Assembly: GCA_041914785.1 (NCBI GenBank)
Contig: JAYSCT010000085.1
Coordinates: forward strand, 1-20,168
From: Pelomonas sp041914785
GTDB lineage: Bacteria > Pseudomonadota > Gammaproteobacteria > Burkholderiales > Burkholderiaceae_C
Reading direction: 5' to 3'
Length of the DNA: 20,168 nt
Shown: in pieces, positions 1-6,613 of the stretch
How the letters are laid out: the number at the start of each line of letters is the position of its first letter
Position numbering within the stretch: position 1 is the stretch's first letter
Translations under genes and position numbers: made by a program
The notes under the pieces: model-generated
Told to the model about the DNA's origin: nothing
The model's database searches: none
The model's input: only the letters and a program-made list of their open reading frames with translations

Positions 1-729
1 CGCGATCATCGTCAGCAGCTGCAGCGCATGGTTCTGGATCATGTCGCGCAGCGCACCGGTGCCGTCGTAGAAAGCGCCGCGCGTGCCCACGCCCAGGCGC
101 TCGGCCAGCGTGATCTGGATGTTGGCGATGCTCTCACGACGCCACAGCGGCTCGAACAGCGCGTTGCCGAAGCGCAGTGCCATCAGGTTCTGCACGGACG
201 GCTTGCCGAGGTAGTGGTCGATGCGGAAGGCCTGGCTTTCGGCGAACACGCTGCGCACCGCGCGGTTGATCTCCTGCGCGCTGGCGAGGTCGTGGCCCAG
301 CGGCTTCTCCAGCACGACGCGTACCTTGTCGTGGTTCAGGCCCACGGCGCCCAGCTGCTGGCAGATGCCGGTGAACAGGTGCGGGCTGGTGGCCAGGTAC
401 AGCACCACGGTGTCGGCATTGCGCGCGTCCAGCCAGTCCTTCAGGCCCTGGTAGTGCTCGGGCTGGGACAGGTCCATGCGGCGGTAGTGGATCAGCGCCG
501 CGAACTGCTCGAACTCCTCGTCGCTGGGGCGCTTGGCGCCGTCCACCTCGCGGAAGCGCTCCTTCAGCCACTCGCGGTAGCGCTCGTCGGACTGATCGTC
601 ACGGGCGACGGCGAGAATGCGGCCGCCCTCGGGCAGCTTGCCGTGCCGGAAGGCCTGGAACAGCGCGGGCATCAGCTTGCGCCACGTCAGGTCGCCGGTA
701 CCACCAAAGAACACGAGATCGAAGGACAT
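1..729 (-). CDS. zwf: Glucose-6-phosphate 1-dehydrogenase (partial, N-terminal half)
   Basis: This cytoplasmic enzyme oxidises glucose 6-phosphate to 6-phosphogluconolactone with NAD(P)+, the entry to the oxidative pentose phosphate and Entner-Doudoroff routes. Only the first 243 residues lie in the window; the family is usually about 490 residues, so the C-terminal half is beyond the left edge. Reading from the ATG at 729, the protein begins MSFDLVFFGGTGDLTWRKL, the Rossmann nucleotide-binding glycine motif. It later has the EKPLGHD segment and the signature RIDHYLGK at residues 169-176, which contains the catalytic histidine/lysine region. A GGAG ribosome-binding site lies 9 bases upstream (739-742). 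The gene diverges from tal. No hexR or pgl is visible because the downstream side is cut off. Identification is secure; cofactor preference cannot be judged. Confidence 0.97.
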   Translation of the reverse strand, partial: MSFDLVFFGGTGDLTWRKLMPALFQAFRHGKLPEGGRILAVARDDQSDERYREWLKERFREVDGAKRPSDEEFEQFAALIHYRRMDLSQPEHYQGLKDWLDARNADTVVLYLATSPHLFTGICQQLGAVGLNHDKVRVVLEKPLGHDLASAQEINRAVRSVFAESQAFRIDHYLGKPSVQNLMALRFGNALFEPLWRRESIANIQITLAERLGVGTRGAFYDGTGALRDMIQNHALQLLTMIA

Positions 730-771
730 CGGAAGCGTCTCCAGGCCGGCGCCACGCAGGGGCGCTAACCG

Positions 772-800
772 TTGTGTAACTAAGTTTCGTGAAATACTAT
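772..800 (+). promoter_or_regulatory. Candidate sigma70 promoter of tal-pgi
   Basis: TTGTGT (772-777) is followed by a 17-base spacer and TACTAT (795-800). The -10 matches four of six consensus bases and the -35 only three. The predicted start near 807 would leave a leader of about 33 bases before the tal ATG at 840. The weak -35 suggests a need for an activator or low basal activity; this is inference. Confidence 0.45.
775..789. promoter_or_regulatory. Imperfect 15-base palindrome, possible HexR-like operator
   Basis: TGTAAC-TAA-GTTTCG is an inverted repeat with four of six symmetric pairs. As I recall the literature, HexR sites in Proteobacteria are 15-base palindromes built from TGTAAT/ATTACA-type halves, and HexR commonly controls zwf. 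Here the left half fits well and the right half poorly. The site covers the tal -35/spacer and the predicted zwf start point, where a repressor could act on both genes. Low-confidence inference. Confidence 0.3.
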
Positions 801-824
801 GCAGCAGTTTCTTCGCCGGGTCAA
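796..824 (-). promoter_or_regulatory. Candidate sigma70 promoter of zwf
   Basis: On the minus strand a TTGACC box (819-824, five of six matches to the -35 consensus) is followed by exactly 17 bases and CATAGT (796-801, four of six matches to TATAAT). Transcription would begin near 789, giving a leader of about 60 bases before the zwf ATG at 729. The -10 box occupies nearly the same bases as the opposed tal -10. Inferred from sequence only. Confidence 0.55.
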
Positions 825-839
825 TCCGGAGCTCAAGCC

Positions 840-1781
840 ATGAACCAGCTCGACCAACTCAAGTCCTTCACCACCGTCGTTGCGGACACCGGCAACTTCC
901 TGCAGCTGGCGCAGTTCGCGCCGCGGGATGCGACGACCAACCCTTCGCTGATCCTGAAGGCCGTGCAGTCGCCCGACTACGCGCCGCTGCTGAAGGAGAC
1001 CGTCGACGCGCACCGCGGCAAGCCGCTGGACGAGATCGTCGACCACGTGCTGGTGCGTTTCGGCCTGGAGATCCTGAAGGTCGTGCCGGGCCGCGTGTCC
1101 ACCGAGGTCGATGCGCGCCTGTCGTTCGACAAGGCCGCTTCGCTGTTCCGCGCGCGCCGCATCATCGGCCTGTACGAAGCCGCCGGCATCTCGCGCGAGC
1201 GCGTGCTGATCAAGCTGGCGTCGACGTGGGAAGGCATCCAGGCCGCCGCCGAGCTGGAGCGCGAAGGCATCCGCTGCAACCTGACGCTGCTGTTCGCGTT
1301 CGCCCAGGCCGTGGCCTGCGGCGAGGCCAAGGTGCAGCTGATCTCGCCGTTCGTCGGCCGCATCTACGACTGGTACAAGAAGCAGGCCGGCGCCAGCTGG
1401 GACGAGGCCGCGATGGCCGGCGTCAACGACCCGGGCGTGAAGTCCGTGTCGCAGATCTACGGCTACTTCAAGCAGCACGGCATCAAGACCGAGGTGATGG
1501 GCGCGAGCTTCCGCAACATCGGCCAGATCCAGGCGCTGGCCGGCTGTGACCTGCTGACCGTCAGCCCCGACCTGCTGGCGCAGCTGCAGGCGACGGACGC
1601 CACGCTGGCGCGTGCGCTCGACCCGGCCAAGGCCGCCGCCATGCCCGCCGTCCACCTGGACGAAGCGGCCTTCCGCTTCGCGCTGAACGAGGACGCCATG
1701 GCCACCGAGAAGCTGGCCGAAGGCATCCGCCTGTTCGCCGTCGACGCCGGCAAGCTGGACAAGCTCATCGAGGCGGCCTGA
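840..1781 (+). CDS. tal: Transaldolase (TalB type)
   Basis: Transaldolase moves a dihydroxyacetone unit between sedoheptulose 7-phosphate and glyceraldehyde 3-phosphate in the non-oxidative pentose phosphate pathway, in the cytoplasm. The 313-residue product is close to the 317 residues of E. coli TalB and collinear with it: TTVVADTG with Asp16, DATTNPS with Asn34, STEVDARLS with Glu89, and the Schiff-base lysine Lys125 in VLIKLASTW. The typical FAQA, ISPFVGR and MGASFRNIG segments follow. The ATG at 840 is preferred over an in-frame start at 789, because GGAG lies 8 bases before it (828-831) and the extra residues would fall inside the promoter and match nothing in the family. One base separates its stop from pgi, indicating an operon with translational coupling. 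Confidence 0.97.
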   Translation: MNQLDQLKSFTTVVADTGNFLQLAQFAPRDATTNPSLILKAVQSPDYAPLLKETVDAHRGKPLDEIVDHVLVRFGLEILKVVPGRVSTEVDARLSFDKAASLFRARRIIGLYEAAGISRERVLIKLASTWEGIQAAAELEREGIRCNLTLLFAFAQAVACGEAKVQLISPFVGRIYDWYKKQAGASWDEAAMAGVNDPGVKSVSQIYGYFKQHGIKTEVMGASFRNIGQIQALAGCDLLTVSPDLLAQLQATDATLARALDPAKAAAMPAVHLDEAAFRFALNEDAMATEKLAEGIRLFAVDAGKLDKLIEAA

Positions 1782-1782
1782 C

Positions 1783-3405
1783 ATGACGGCGCGCTGCGAC
1801 CTCTCCCCCGTCTGGGCCGAGCTCCAGGCCCACTACGCCGCGAGCGGTCGCGGCTTCGACATCCGCGAGGCCTTCCAGGCCGACGCGGGCCGTTTCGGCG
1901 CGCTGTCCTTCGAGGCGCCCGAGGTGTTTGCCGACCTGTCCAAGAACCGCGTCGACGCGGCCACGCTGGCGCTGCTGTTGAAGCTGGCTGCCGACTGCGG
2001 CCTGGAGGCGCGCCGTGACGCGCTGCTACGCGGCGACCCGGTCAACCACACCGAAGGCCGCGCGGTGCTGCACACGGCGCTGCGGGCGCCGGCCGGCAGC
2101 GATGCGCCGTTCAATGCCGACGTGCAGGCCTCGCTGGACGCGATGCTCGCGTTCGCCGAGAGCGTGCGCCGCGGTGAGCGCGGCGAGATCACCGACGTCG
2201 TGCACATCGGCATCGGCGGCAGCGACCTGGGCCCGGCGATGGTCGTGCAGGCGCTGCAGGCCTTCACGCGCCGCGACCTGAAGCTGCACTTCGTCTCCAA
2301 CGTCGACGGCCACGACCTGGCGCCGGTGCTGGTCGGCCTGGATGCGCAGCACACGCTGTTCGTCATCGCGTCCAAGACCTTCACGACGCAGGAGACGCTG
2401 GCCAACGCGCAGGCCGCCAAGGCCTGGTTCCTGAGCCAGGGCGGCACGGACGTGGCGCGCCACTTCGTCGCCACCAGCAGCAACACCGCCGCGGCCGCGG
2501 CTTTCGGCATCGACACCGCGTTCGGCTTCTGGGACTGGGTGGGCGGCCGCTACTCGCTGTGGTCGGTCATCGGCCTGCCCATCGCCATCGCCGTCGGTGC
2601 CGACAATTTCCGCCAACTGCTGGCCGGCGCGCACGCGATGGACCAGCACTTCGCATCCACGCCGCTGGCGCAGAACCTGCCGGTGCTGCTGGGTCTGGTC
2701 GACATCTGGTACCGCAACTTCCACGGCTTCACGAGCCGCAGCGTCGCGCCCTACCACCAGGGCCTGCGCCGCCTGCCGGCCTACCTGCAGCAGCTGGAGA
2801 TGGAGAGCAACGGCAAGGGCGTGGACCTGGAGGGCCATGCGCTGGCCATCGGCACGTCGCCGATCGTCTGGGGCGAGGCGGGCACCAACGGCCAGCACGC
2901 TTACTTCCAGATGCTGCACCAGGGCACGGACGTCATCCCGGTCGAGTTCATCGCCGTGAAGCGCCCCCACCATGGCGCGACCGGCGAACTGGCGAAGAAG
3001 CTGGCCGACCAGCACCGCAAGCTGCTGGCCAACTGCCTCGCGCAGAGCCAGGCGCTGATGCAGGGCAAGACCGCCGCCGAGGCGCTGACCGAGAAGGCGC
3101 CGACCGCCTCGGCCACGCTGGACCGCGACGTGCTGGCCCGCCACCGCAGCTTCCCCGGCAACCGTCCCAGCACGACGCTGGTGCTGGACGCGCTGACGCC
3201 GCGGTCCCTCGGCGCGCTGATCGCGCTGTACGAGCACCGCGTCTTCGTGACCGGCGCGCTGTGGGGCATCAACAGCTTCGACCAGTGGGGTGTGGAACTC
3301 GGCAAGGCGCTGTGCAACCAGCTGCTGCCGCGGCTGGATTCCGGCGACACGTCGGGCCTGGATGGCTCGACCGCCGGCCTGCTGGCCCGCCTGACCGCGG
3401 CATGA
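1783..3405 (+). CDS. pgi: Glucose-6-phosphate isomerase
   Basis: This enzyme interconverts glucose 6-phosphate and fructose 6-phosphate. At 540 residues it has normal length. Visible family motifs are HIGIGGSDLGP (141-151), ASKTFTTQET (196-205), GGRYSLWSVIG (254-264), ESNGKG (341-346), GEAGTNGQHAYFQ (364-376) and VELGK (504-508). By alignment with the rabbit enzyme the catalytic residues are Glu341, His372 and Lys508, all present. It starts one base after the tal stop and its own stop overlaps the start of the HAD gene (ATGA at 3402-3405), so tal-pgi-HAD is probably one transcript. Together with the divergent zwf it links fructose 6-phosphate made by transaldolase back to glucose 6-phosphate, as needed for cycling through the pentose phosphate or Entner-Doudoroff pathway. 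Confidence 0.98.
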   Translation: MTARCDLSPVWAELQAHYAASGRGFDIREAFQADAGRFGALSFEAPEVFADLSKNRVDAATLALLLKLAADCGLEARRDALLRGDPVNHTEGRAVLHTALRAPAGSDAPFNADVQASLDAMLAFAESVRRGERGEITDVVHIGIGGSDLGPAMVVQALQAFTRRDLKLHFVSNVDGHDLAPVLVGLDAQHTLFVIASKTFTTQETLANAQAAKAWFLSQGGTDVARHFVATSSNTAAAAAFGIDTAFGFWDWVGGRYSLWSVIGLPIAIAVGADNFRQLLAGAHAMDQHFASTPLAQNLPVLLGLVDIWYRNFHGFTSRSVAPYHQGLRRLPAYLQQLEMESNGKGVDLEGHALAIGTSPIVWGEAGTNGQHAYFQMLHQGTDVIPVEFIAVKRPHHGATGELAKKLADQHRKLLANCLAQSQALMQGKTAAEALTEKAPTASATLDRDVLARHRSFPGNRPSTTLVLDALTPRSLGALIALYEHRVFVTGALWGINSFDQWGVELGKALCNQLLPRLDSGDTSGLDGSTAGLLARLTAA

Positions 3406-4022
3406 GGATCGTCTTCGACTTCGGCGGCGTCGTCTTCCGCTGGCATCCGGCCAGCTTCCTGGCGCGCGTCTGGCCGCACCGCATCGAGACGCTGGAGCAG
3501 GGCGCCCAGGTCGCGTCGGTGTTCTTCCAGAACTACGGCGGTGACTGGGGCCTGTTCGACCAGGGGCTGATCGGCGCCGACGAGGTGGTGCGCCGCATCT
3601 CGGCCCGCACCGGCTGGCCGCGCGGCGAGGTGGCGCAGGTCGTGCGCGCCGTGCCGGACGAGCTGATGCCCATCCCGGCCACGGTGGTGCTGATTCGCGA
3701 CCTGAAGGCGGCGGGGCACACGCTGCACTTCCTGTCCAACATGCCCGAGCCGTATGCGGACCACCTCAGCCGGACCTACCCGCTGACGGAGTGGTTTGAG
3801 TCCGGGTTGTTCTCGGGGCGCGTGAAGCAGATCAAGCCCGGCGCTGAGATCTTCGCGATGGCCGAGCGGCACTTCGGTGCGGCGCCGCAAGAGCTGGTGT
3901 TCCTGGACGACCACCCGGCCAACGTCGACGCGGCACTGTCGCGCGACTGGCAGTCCTTCCTGTTCACCGATGCCGCGAGCGCGCGGCGCGAGCTGGTGTC
4001 GCGGCGCCTGCTCAGTGCCTGA
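3402..4022 (+). CDS. HAD-superfamily phosphatase, YihX-like (possible glucose-1-phosphate phosphatase)
   Basis: A 206-residue HAD-like hydrolase starting at the ATG that overlaps the pgi stop; an in-frame open stretch running back into pgi is only a shadow. HAD motif I is FDFGGVV with nucleophile Asp6, but the usual second Asp (D+2) is Gly8. Motif II is LSN with Ser112, motif III is Lys145 in IKPGAEIF, and motif IV is LDDHPANV with Asp169-Asp170. E. coli YihX, an alpha-D-glucose-1-phosphate phosphatase, also lacks the second Asp (DLGN) and has the same length and the LSN and FDDN-type motifs, so a YihX-like role is the best guess. Position behind pgi fits sugar phosphate metabolism. Haloacid dehalogenase-like or nucleotidase activity remains possible. 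Its last 11 bases overlap yacG on the other strand. Confidence 0.8.
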   Translation: MRIVFDFGGVVFRWHPASFLARVWPHRIETLEQGAQVASVFFQNYGGDWGLFDQGLIGADEVVRRISARTGWPRGEVAQVVRAVPDELMPIPATVVLIRDLKAAGHTLHFLSNMPEPYADHLSRTYPLTEWFESGLFSGRVKQIKPGAEIFAMAERHFGAAPQELVFLDDHPANVDAALSRDWQSFLFTDAASARRELVSRRLLSA

Positions 4023-4233
4023 GCGGCTCGCCGCCGTCGGTACCCAGCAGCTCGTCCGGGTCCTGCGGCGGCGTGGCCGGCACGCGGAAGCTCTCGCTGG
4101 CCCAGGCGCCCAGGTCGATCTGGCGGCAGCGCTCGCTGCAGAACGGGCGCCACTTGTTGCTTGGCGCGAACACGCTGTCGCCGCCGCACTGCGGGCAGCG
4201 CACCAGGCGCTCGCCTTGGGCGTTCTTCTTCAT
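4012..4233 (-). CDS. yacG: DNA gyrase inhibitor YacG (zinc protein)
   Basis: A 73-residue protein with a treble-clef-type zinc site: CPQC near the N-terminus and FCSERC about 16 residues later (four cysteines), then the family hallmark CRQIDLGAWASE. E. coli YacG binds GyrB and inhibits DNA gyrase; the acidic C-terminal tail (DPDELLGTDGGE) is also typical. The start chosen is the ATG at 4233, which overlaps the zapD stop as ATGA (4230-4233). A GTG two codons upstream is possible but less likely. It is the last gene of the pilB-to-yacG cluster, and its 3' end overlaps the convergent HAD gene by 11 bases, leaving no room for a conventional terminator. Confidence 0.93.
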   Translation of the reverse strand: MKKNAQGERLVRCPQCGGDSVFAPSNKWRPFCSERCRQIDLGAWASESFRVPATPPQDPDELLGTDGGEPLRH

Positions 4234-4985
4234 TGGCACAACGCCAGTTCGAAACCGGTGTCCTCGGGCGCCAGCTTCAGCCGGCCTTCCTCGTCCTGGC
4301 GCATCAGCCGGATGGACACCATCAGCCGGTGGCCGGTGATCTCGGGGATCAGGCCGAGGCTCGGGTCGATGCGCATGCGCAGCAGCTGGTAGACGCGGCC
4401 GGCCGGCAGGCTCTGCTGGAACTGGCCGGCCGTGGCCGCCACCTTGTGCGGCGTGCCGGAATCACGCAGCAGGCCCAGCAGCACCTGCAGCGCCTCGGCC
4501 AGCGGCATCAGCGACTGGGCCCAGGCCATCAGGTCCTTGCGGCGGCGCACCGGCAGCAGCTGCTGCCAGTGGTAGTAGGCGGGCAGGTCGAACTCGCAGG
4601 TGCCGCCCGGGATGCTGATGCGGCTGCGGATGCTCATCAGCCAGTCGTTGCCGGCCAGCGCCGCGCCGGTCTTGCCGCTCAGCGCGTTGAGCCGTTGGAA
4701 CGCCCCGTCGATGCGGGCGATGACCTCGTCCAGCCGCGCGTCGTCCACGCCGGGGCTGCCACGGTAGGCGTTGAACTGCGCCTTGTGTTTTTCGAGCTCC
4801 TTCAGCAGGTCGCTCTTCAGGTCGGCGCGCGACGCGACGTCGAGGATCTCGAACAGCGTGACCAGCGCGAAATGGTGGTCCAGCGCCGGATCGCGGGCCA
4901 TCAGGGCGCCGAGGCGGTCGAACAGGTGTTCGAGGCGGAGCATCGTGCGGATGCTCTCGTTGAACGGGTACTCGTACAGGACCAC
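4230..4985 (-). CDS. zapD: Cell division protein ZapD (FtsZ-associated)
   Basis: A 251-residue cytoplasmic protein of the ZapD/YacF family, which crosslinks and bundles FtsZ filaments at the division ring. Its start VLYEYPFNESIRTMLRLEHLF lines up with E. coli VLFEHPLNEKMRTWLRIE, followed by a helix-rich N-terminal half and a C-terminal beta part (SIPGGTCEFDLPAYYHW). Length is close to the E. coli protein (about 247). The start is GTG at 4985: the frame upstream runs only to a stop at 5019-5021 with no ATG, and the family match begins at the second residue. The gap from coaE is 14 bases with no strong Shine-Dalgarno, so translation may depend on coaE. Confidence 0.94.
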   Translation of the reverse strand: MVLYEYPFNESIRTMLRLEHLFDRLGALMARDPALDHHFALVTLFEILDVASRADLKSDLLKELEKHKAQFNAYRGSPGVDDARLDEVIARIDGAFQRLNALSGKTGAALAGNDWLMSIRSRISIPGGTCEFDLPAYYHWQQLLPVRRRKDLMAWAQSLMPLAEALQVLLGLLRDSGTPHKVAATAGQFQQSLPAGRVYQLLRMRIDPSLGLIPEITGHRLMVSIRLMRQDEEGRLKLAPEDTGFELALCQ

Positions 4986-4999
4986 GGCGGGGACTTCAG

Positions 5000-5605
5000 T
5001 CAGGGCGGCGTCATTGTTTCACAGCCCCAGCGTGCGGCCAGGCTCATGACCTCGTTTCTGAGCGCCGCCAGCGGCAGCCCCTCGTTCAGGATGACGGCGT
5101 CGGCCGAAGCGCGGCGCGCTTCACGCGTGGCCTGCGCGGCCAGTGCGCCGTCGACGCGCGCCGGCGTCCAGCCCGGGCGCTGCAGCACACGGGCGCGTTG
5201 CGTGTCGACCGTGCAGTCGACGACCAGCACGCGCGCCACGCGCGGCCGCCAGCGACCGGACTCGACCAGCAGCGGCACGTCGAACACCACCAGCGGCGCG
5301 CGGGCCGCCTCGGCCTGGGCCAGCGCTTCGGCGGTGATCAGCGGATGCAGGATGGCCTCCAGCCGGCGCTTGGCGGCGGTGTCCGAGAAGGCGAGGGCGC
5401 GCATGCGGTCGCGGTCCAGCGCGCCATCGGCCGCGACGAACTCCGCGCCGAACTGCTGGGCGATGGCCGGCATGGCCGCGCCGCCCGGCAGCGTCAGCGC
5501 ACGCGAGATCGCATCGGTATCGACGATGGCCGCCCCGGCCTCGCGCAGGAACCCGGCCACCGTGCTCTTGCCCGAGCCGATGCCGCCGGTCAGCCCTATC
5601 CTCAT
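5000..5605 (-). CDS. coaE: Dephospho-CoA kinase
   Basis: This enzyme phosphorylates the ribose 3'-OH of dephospho-CoA with ATP, the last step of coenzyme A synthesis. The 201-residue protein has the P-loop GGIGSGKS at residues 7-14, VDTDAISR with Asp31 (CoA-substrate region), the LEAILHPLI segment and VFDVPLLVESG, all characteristic. The ATG at 5605 overlaps the pilD stop by four bases (ATGA, 5602-5605); an open frame running far upstream into pilD is an overlap artefact. Placement after pilD and before zapD/yacG is a long-conserved arrangement in Proteobacteria. There is no good Shine-Dalgarno, consistent with coupling to pilD translation. Confidence 0.97.
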   Translation of the reverse strand: MRIGLTGGIGSGKSTVAGFLREAGAAIVDTDAISRALTLPGGAAMPAIAQQFGAEFVAADGALDRDRMRALAFSDTAAKRRLEAILHPLITAEALAQAEAARAPLVVFDVPLLVESGRWRPRVARVLVVDCTVDTQRARVLQRPGWTPARVDGALAAQATREARRASADAVILNEGLPLAALRNEVMSLAARWGCETMTPP

Positions 5606-6546
5606 GCGGCCCAGCCCAGCCAGGAGAGCACCGTCTCCGGGCCGGCGAACAGCACCACCAGCCCGCCGCCGGCCAGGAAGGGGCCGAAGGGCACGTAGCG
5701 GCCTTCGCGCAGGCTGGCGGTCAGCTTCATCAGCAGCCCGACCGCCGCGCCCACCGCCGAGGCGCCCAGCACCACCGGCAGCAGCATGGGCCAGCCCAGC
5801 CACGCGCCCAGCGCGGCCAGCAGCTTGAAGTCGCCCGGCGCCATGCCGATCTGGCCGCGCAGCTTCTCGTAAAGCGTCGCGATGGTCCACAGCGACAGGT
5901 AGCCGGCCACGGCGCCGATGACGGCCTTCTCCAGCGACACCGGCGTCCAGCCCAGCGCCGCGGCCAGCAGGCCCGCCCACAGCAGCGGCTGGTTGATGGC
6001 GTCGGGCAGCAGCGTCGTGTCCCAGTCGATCATCGCCAGCGCGATCAGCGCCGCGACGAAGCCGCACCACAGCAGCGTCGTCGGCTGCGCGCCGAAGCGC
6101 CAGGACAGGGCGGCAAAGGCCAGGCCGGTGACCAGCTCGATGACCGGATAGCGCGCGGAGATCGGCGCCTTGCAGGCTGCGCACTTGCCGCCCAGCCGCA
6201 GCCAGCCGACGAGCGGCAGGTTCTCGTGCCAGCGCAGCTGGTGGCCGCAGTGCGGGCAGCGCGAGCGCGGCGTGGCCAGGCCGAAGTGCGGCAGCGCCTC
6301 GATGCGGGTGCCGTAGTCGTCGACGGCCTTGGCCAGCCTGTCGGCATCGGCCTGCGGCACCTGTGCGACGCGGGCCATCGCGGCGGCGTCGGTCAGTTGC
6401 GCGGCGGACTCGTGCAGCCACTGCCGCTCCAGCATCTGCGGCAGCCGGTGGATGACGACGTTCAGGAAGCTGCCGATGCACAGGCCCAGGATGCCCAGCA
6501 CCCAGGGCGAGAGCCAGATGGACCAGTCGATGGAGGCGAGGGGCAT
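5602..6546 (-). CDS. pilD: Prepilin peptidase / N-methyltransferase (type IV leader peptidase)
   Basis: PilD cleaves the leader of type IV prepilins and type II pseudopilins at the inner membrane and methylates the new N-terminus. From the ATG at 6546 the protein has 314 residues. GSFLNVVIHRLP (25-36) is followed by the cytoplasmic loop with a zinc-binding tetracysteine, CPHC (97, 100) and CAAC (122, 125), seen in methylating members. The catalytic aspartates are Asp174 in MIDWDTTLLPD and Asp239 in PGDFKLLAALG. Six to eight hydrophobic segments are apparent. A TTG eleven codons upstream (6579) is possible, but the ATG gives the usual N-terminus. The gap to pilC is 67 bases. The stop overlaps coaE. 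Confidence 0.95.
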   Translation of the reverse strand: MPLASIDWSIWLSPWVLGILGLCIGSFLNVVIHRLPQMLERQWLHESAAQLTDAAAMARVAQVPQADADRLAKAVDDYGTRIEALPHFGLATPRSRCPHCGHQLRWHENLPLVGWLRLGGKCAACKAPISARYPVIELVTGLAFAALSWRFGAQPTTLLWCGFVAALIALAMIDWDTTLLPDAINQPLLWAGLLAAALGWTPVSLEKAVIGAVAGYLSLWTIATLYEKLRGQIGMAPGDFKLLAALGAWLGWPMLLPVVLGASAVGAAVGLLMKLTASLREGRYVPFGPFLAGGGLVVLFAGPETVLSWLGWAA

Positions 6547-6613
6547 GGTGGGCGGCGGGTGAATGGGTGCGGGCAGCAATCTACCCGCATTCGGCAGCCC
6601 CGCCGCACACGGA

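Noticed and set aside
789..839. Upstream start for transaldolase at 789
   Set aside because: It would translate promoter sequence, lacks a ribosome-binding site and adds residues absent from the family. The ATG at 840 has GGAG at 8 bases.
2559..3401. Long upstream extension of the HAD protein
   Set aside because: It is the alternative frame of pgi. The HAD fold begins exactly at the ATG at 3402.
4161..5828. 555-codon plus-strand frame across yacG, zapD and coaE
   Set aside because: Three well-identified genes occupy the other strand and its product is low-complexity.
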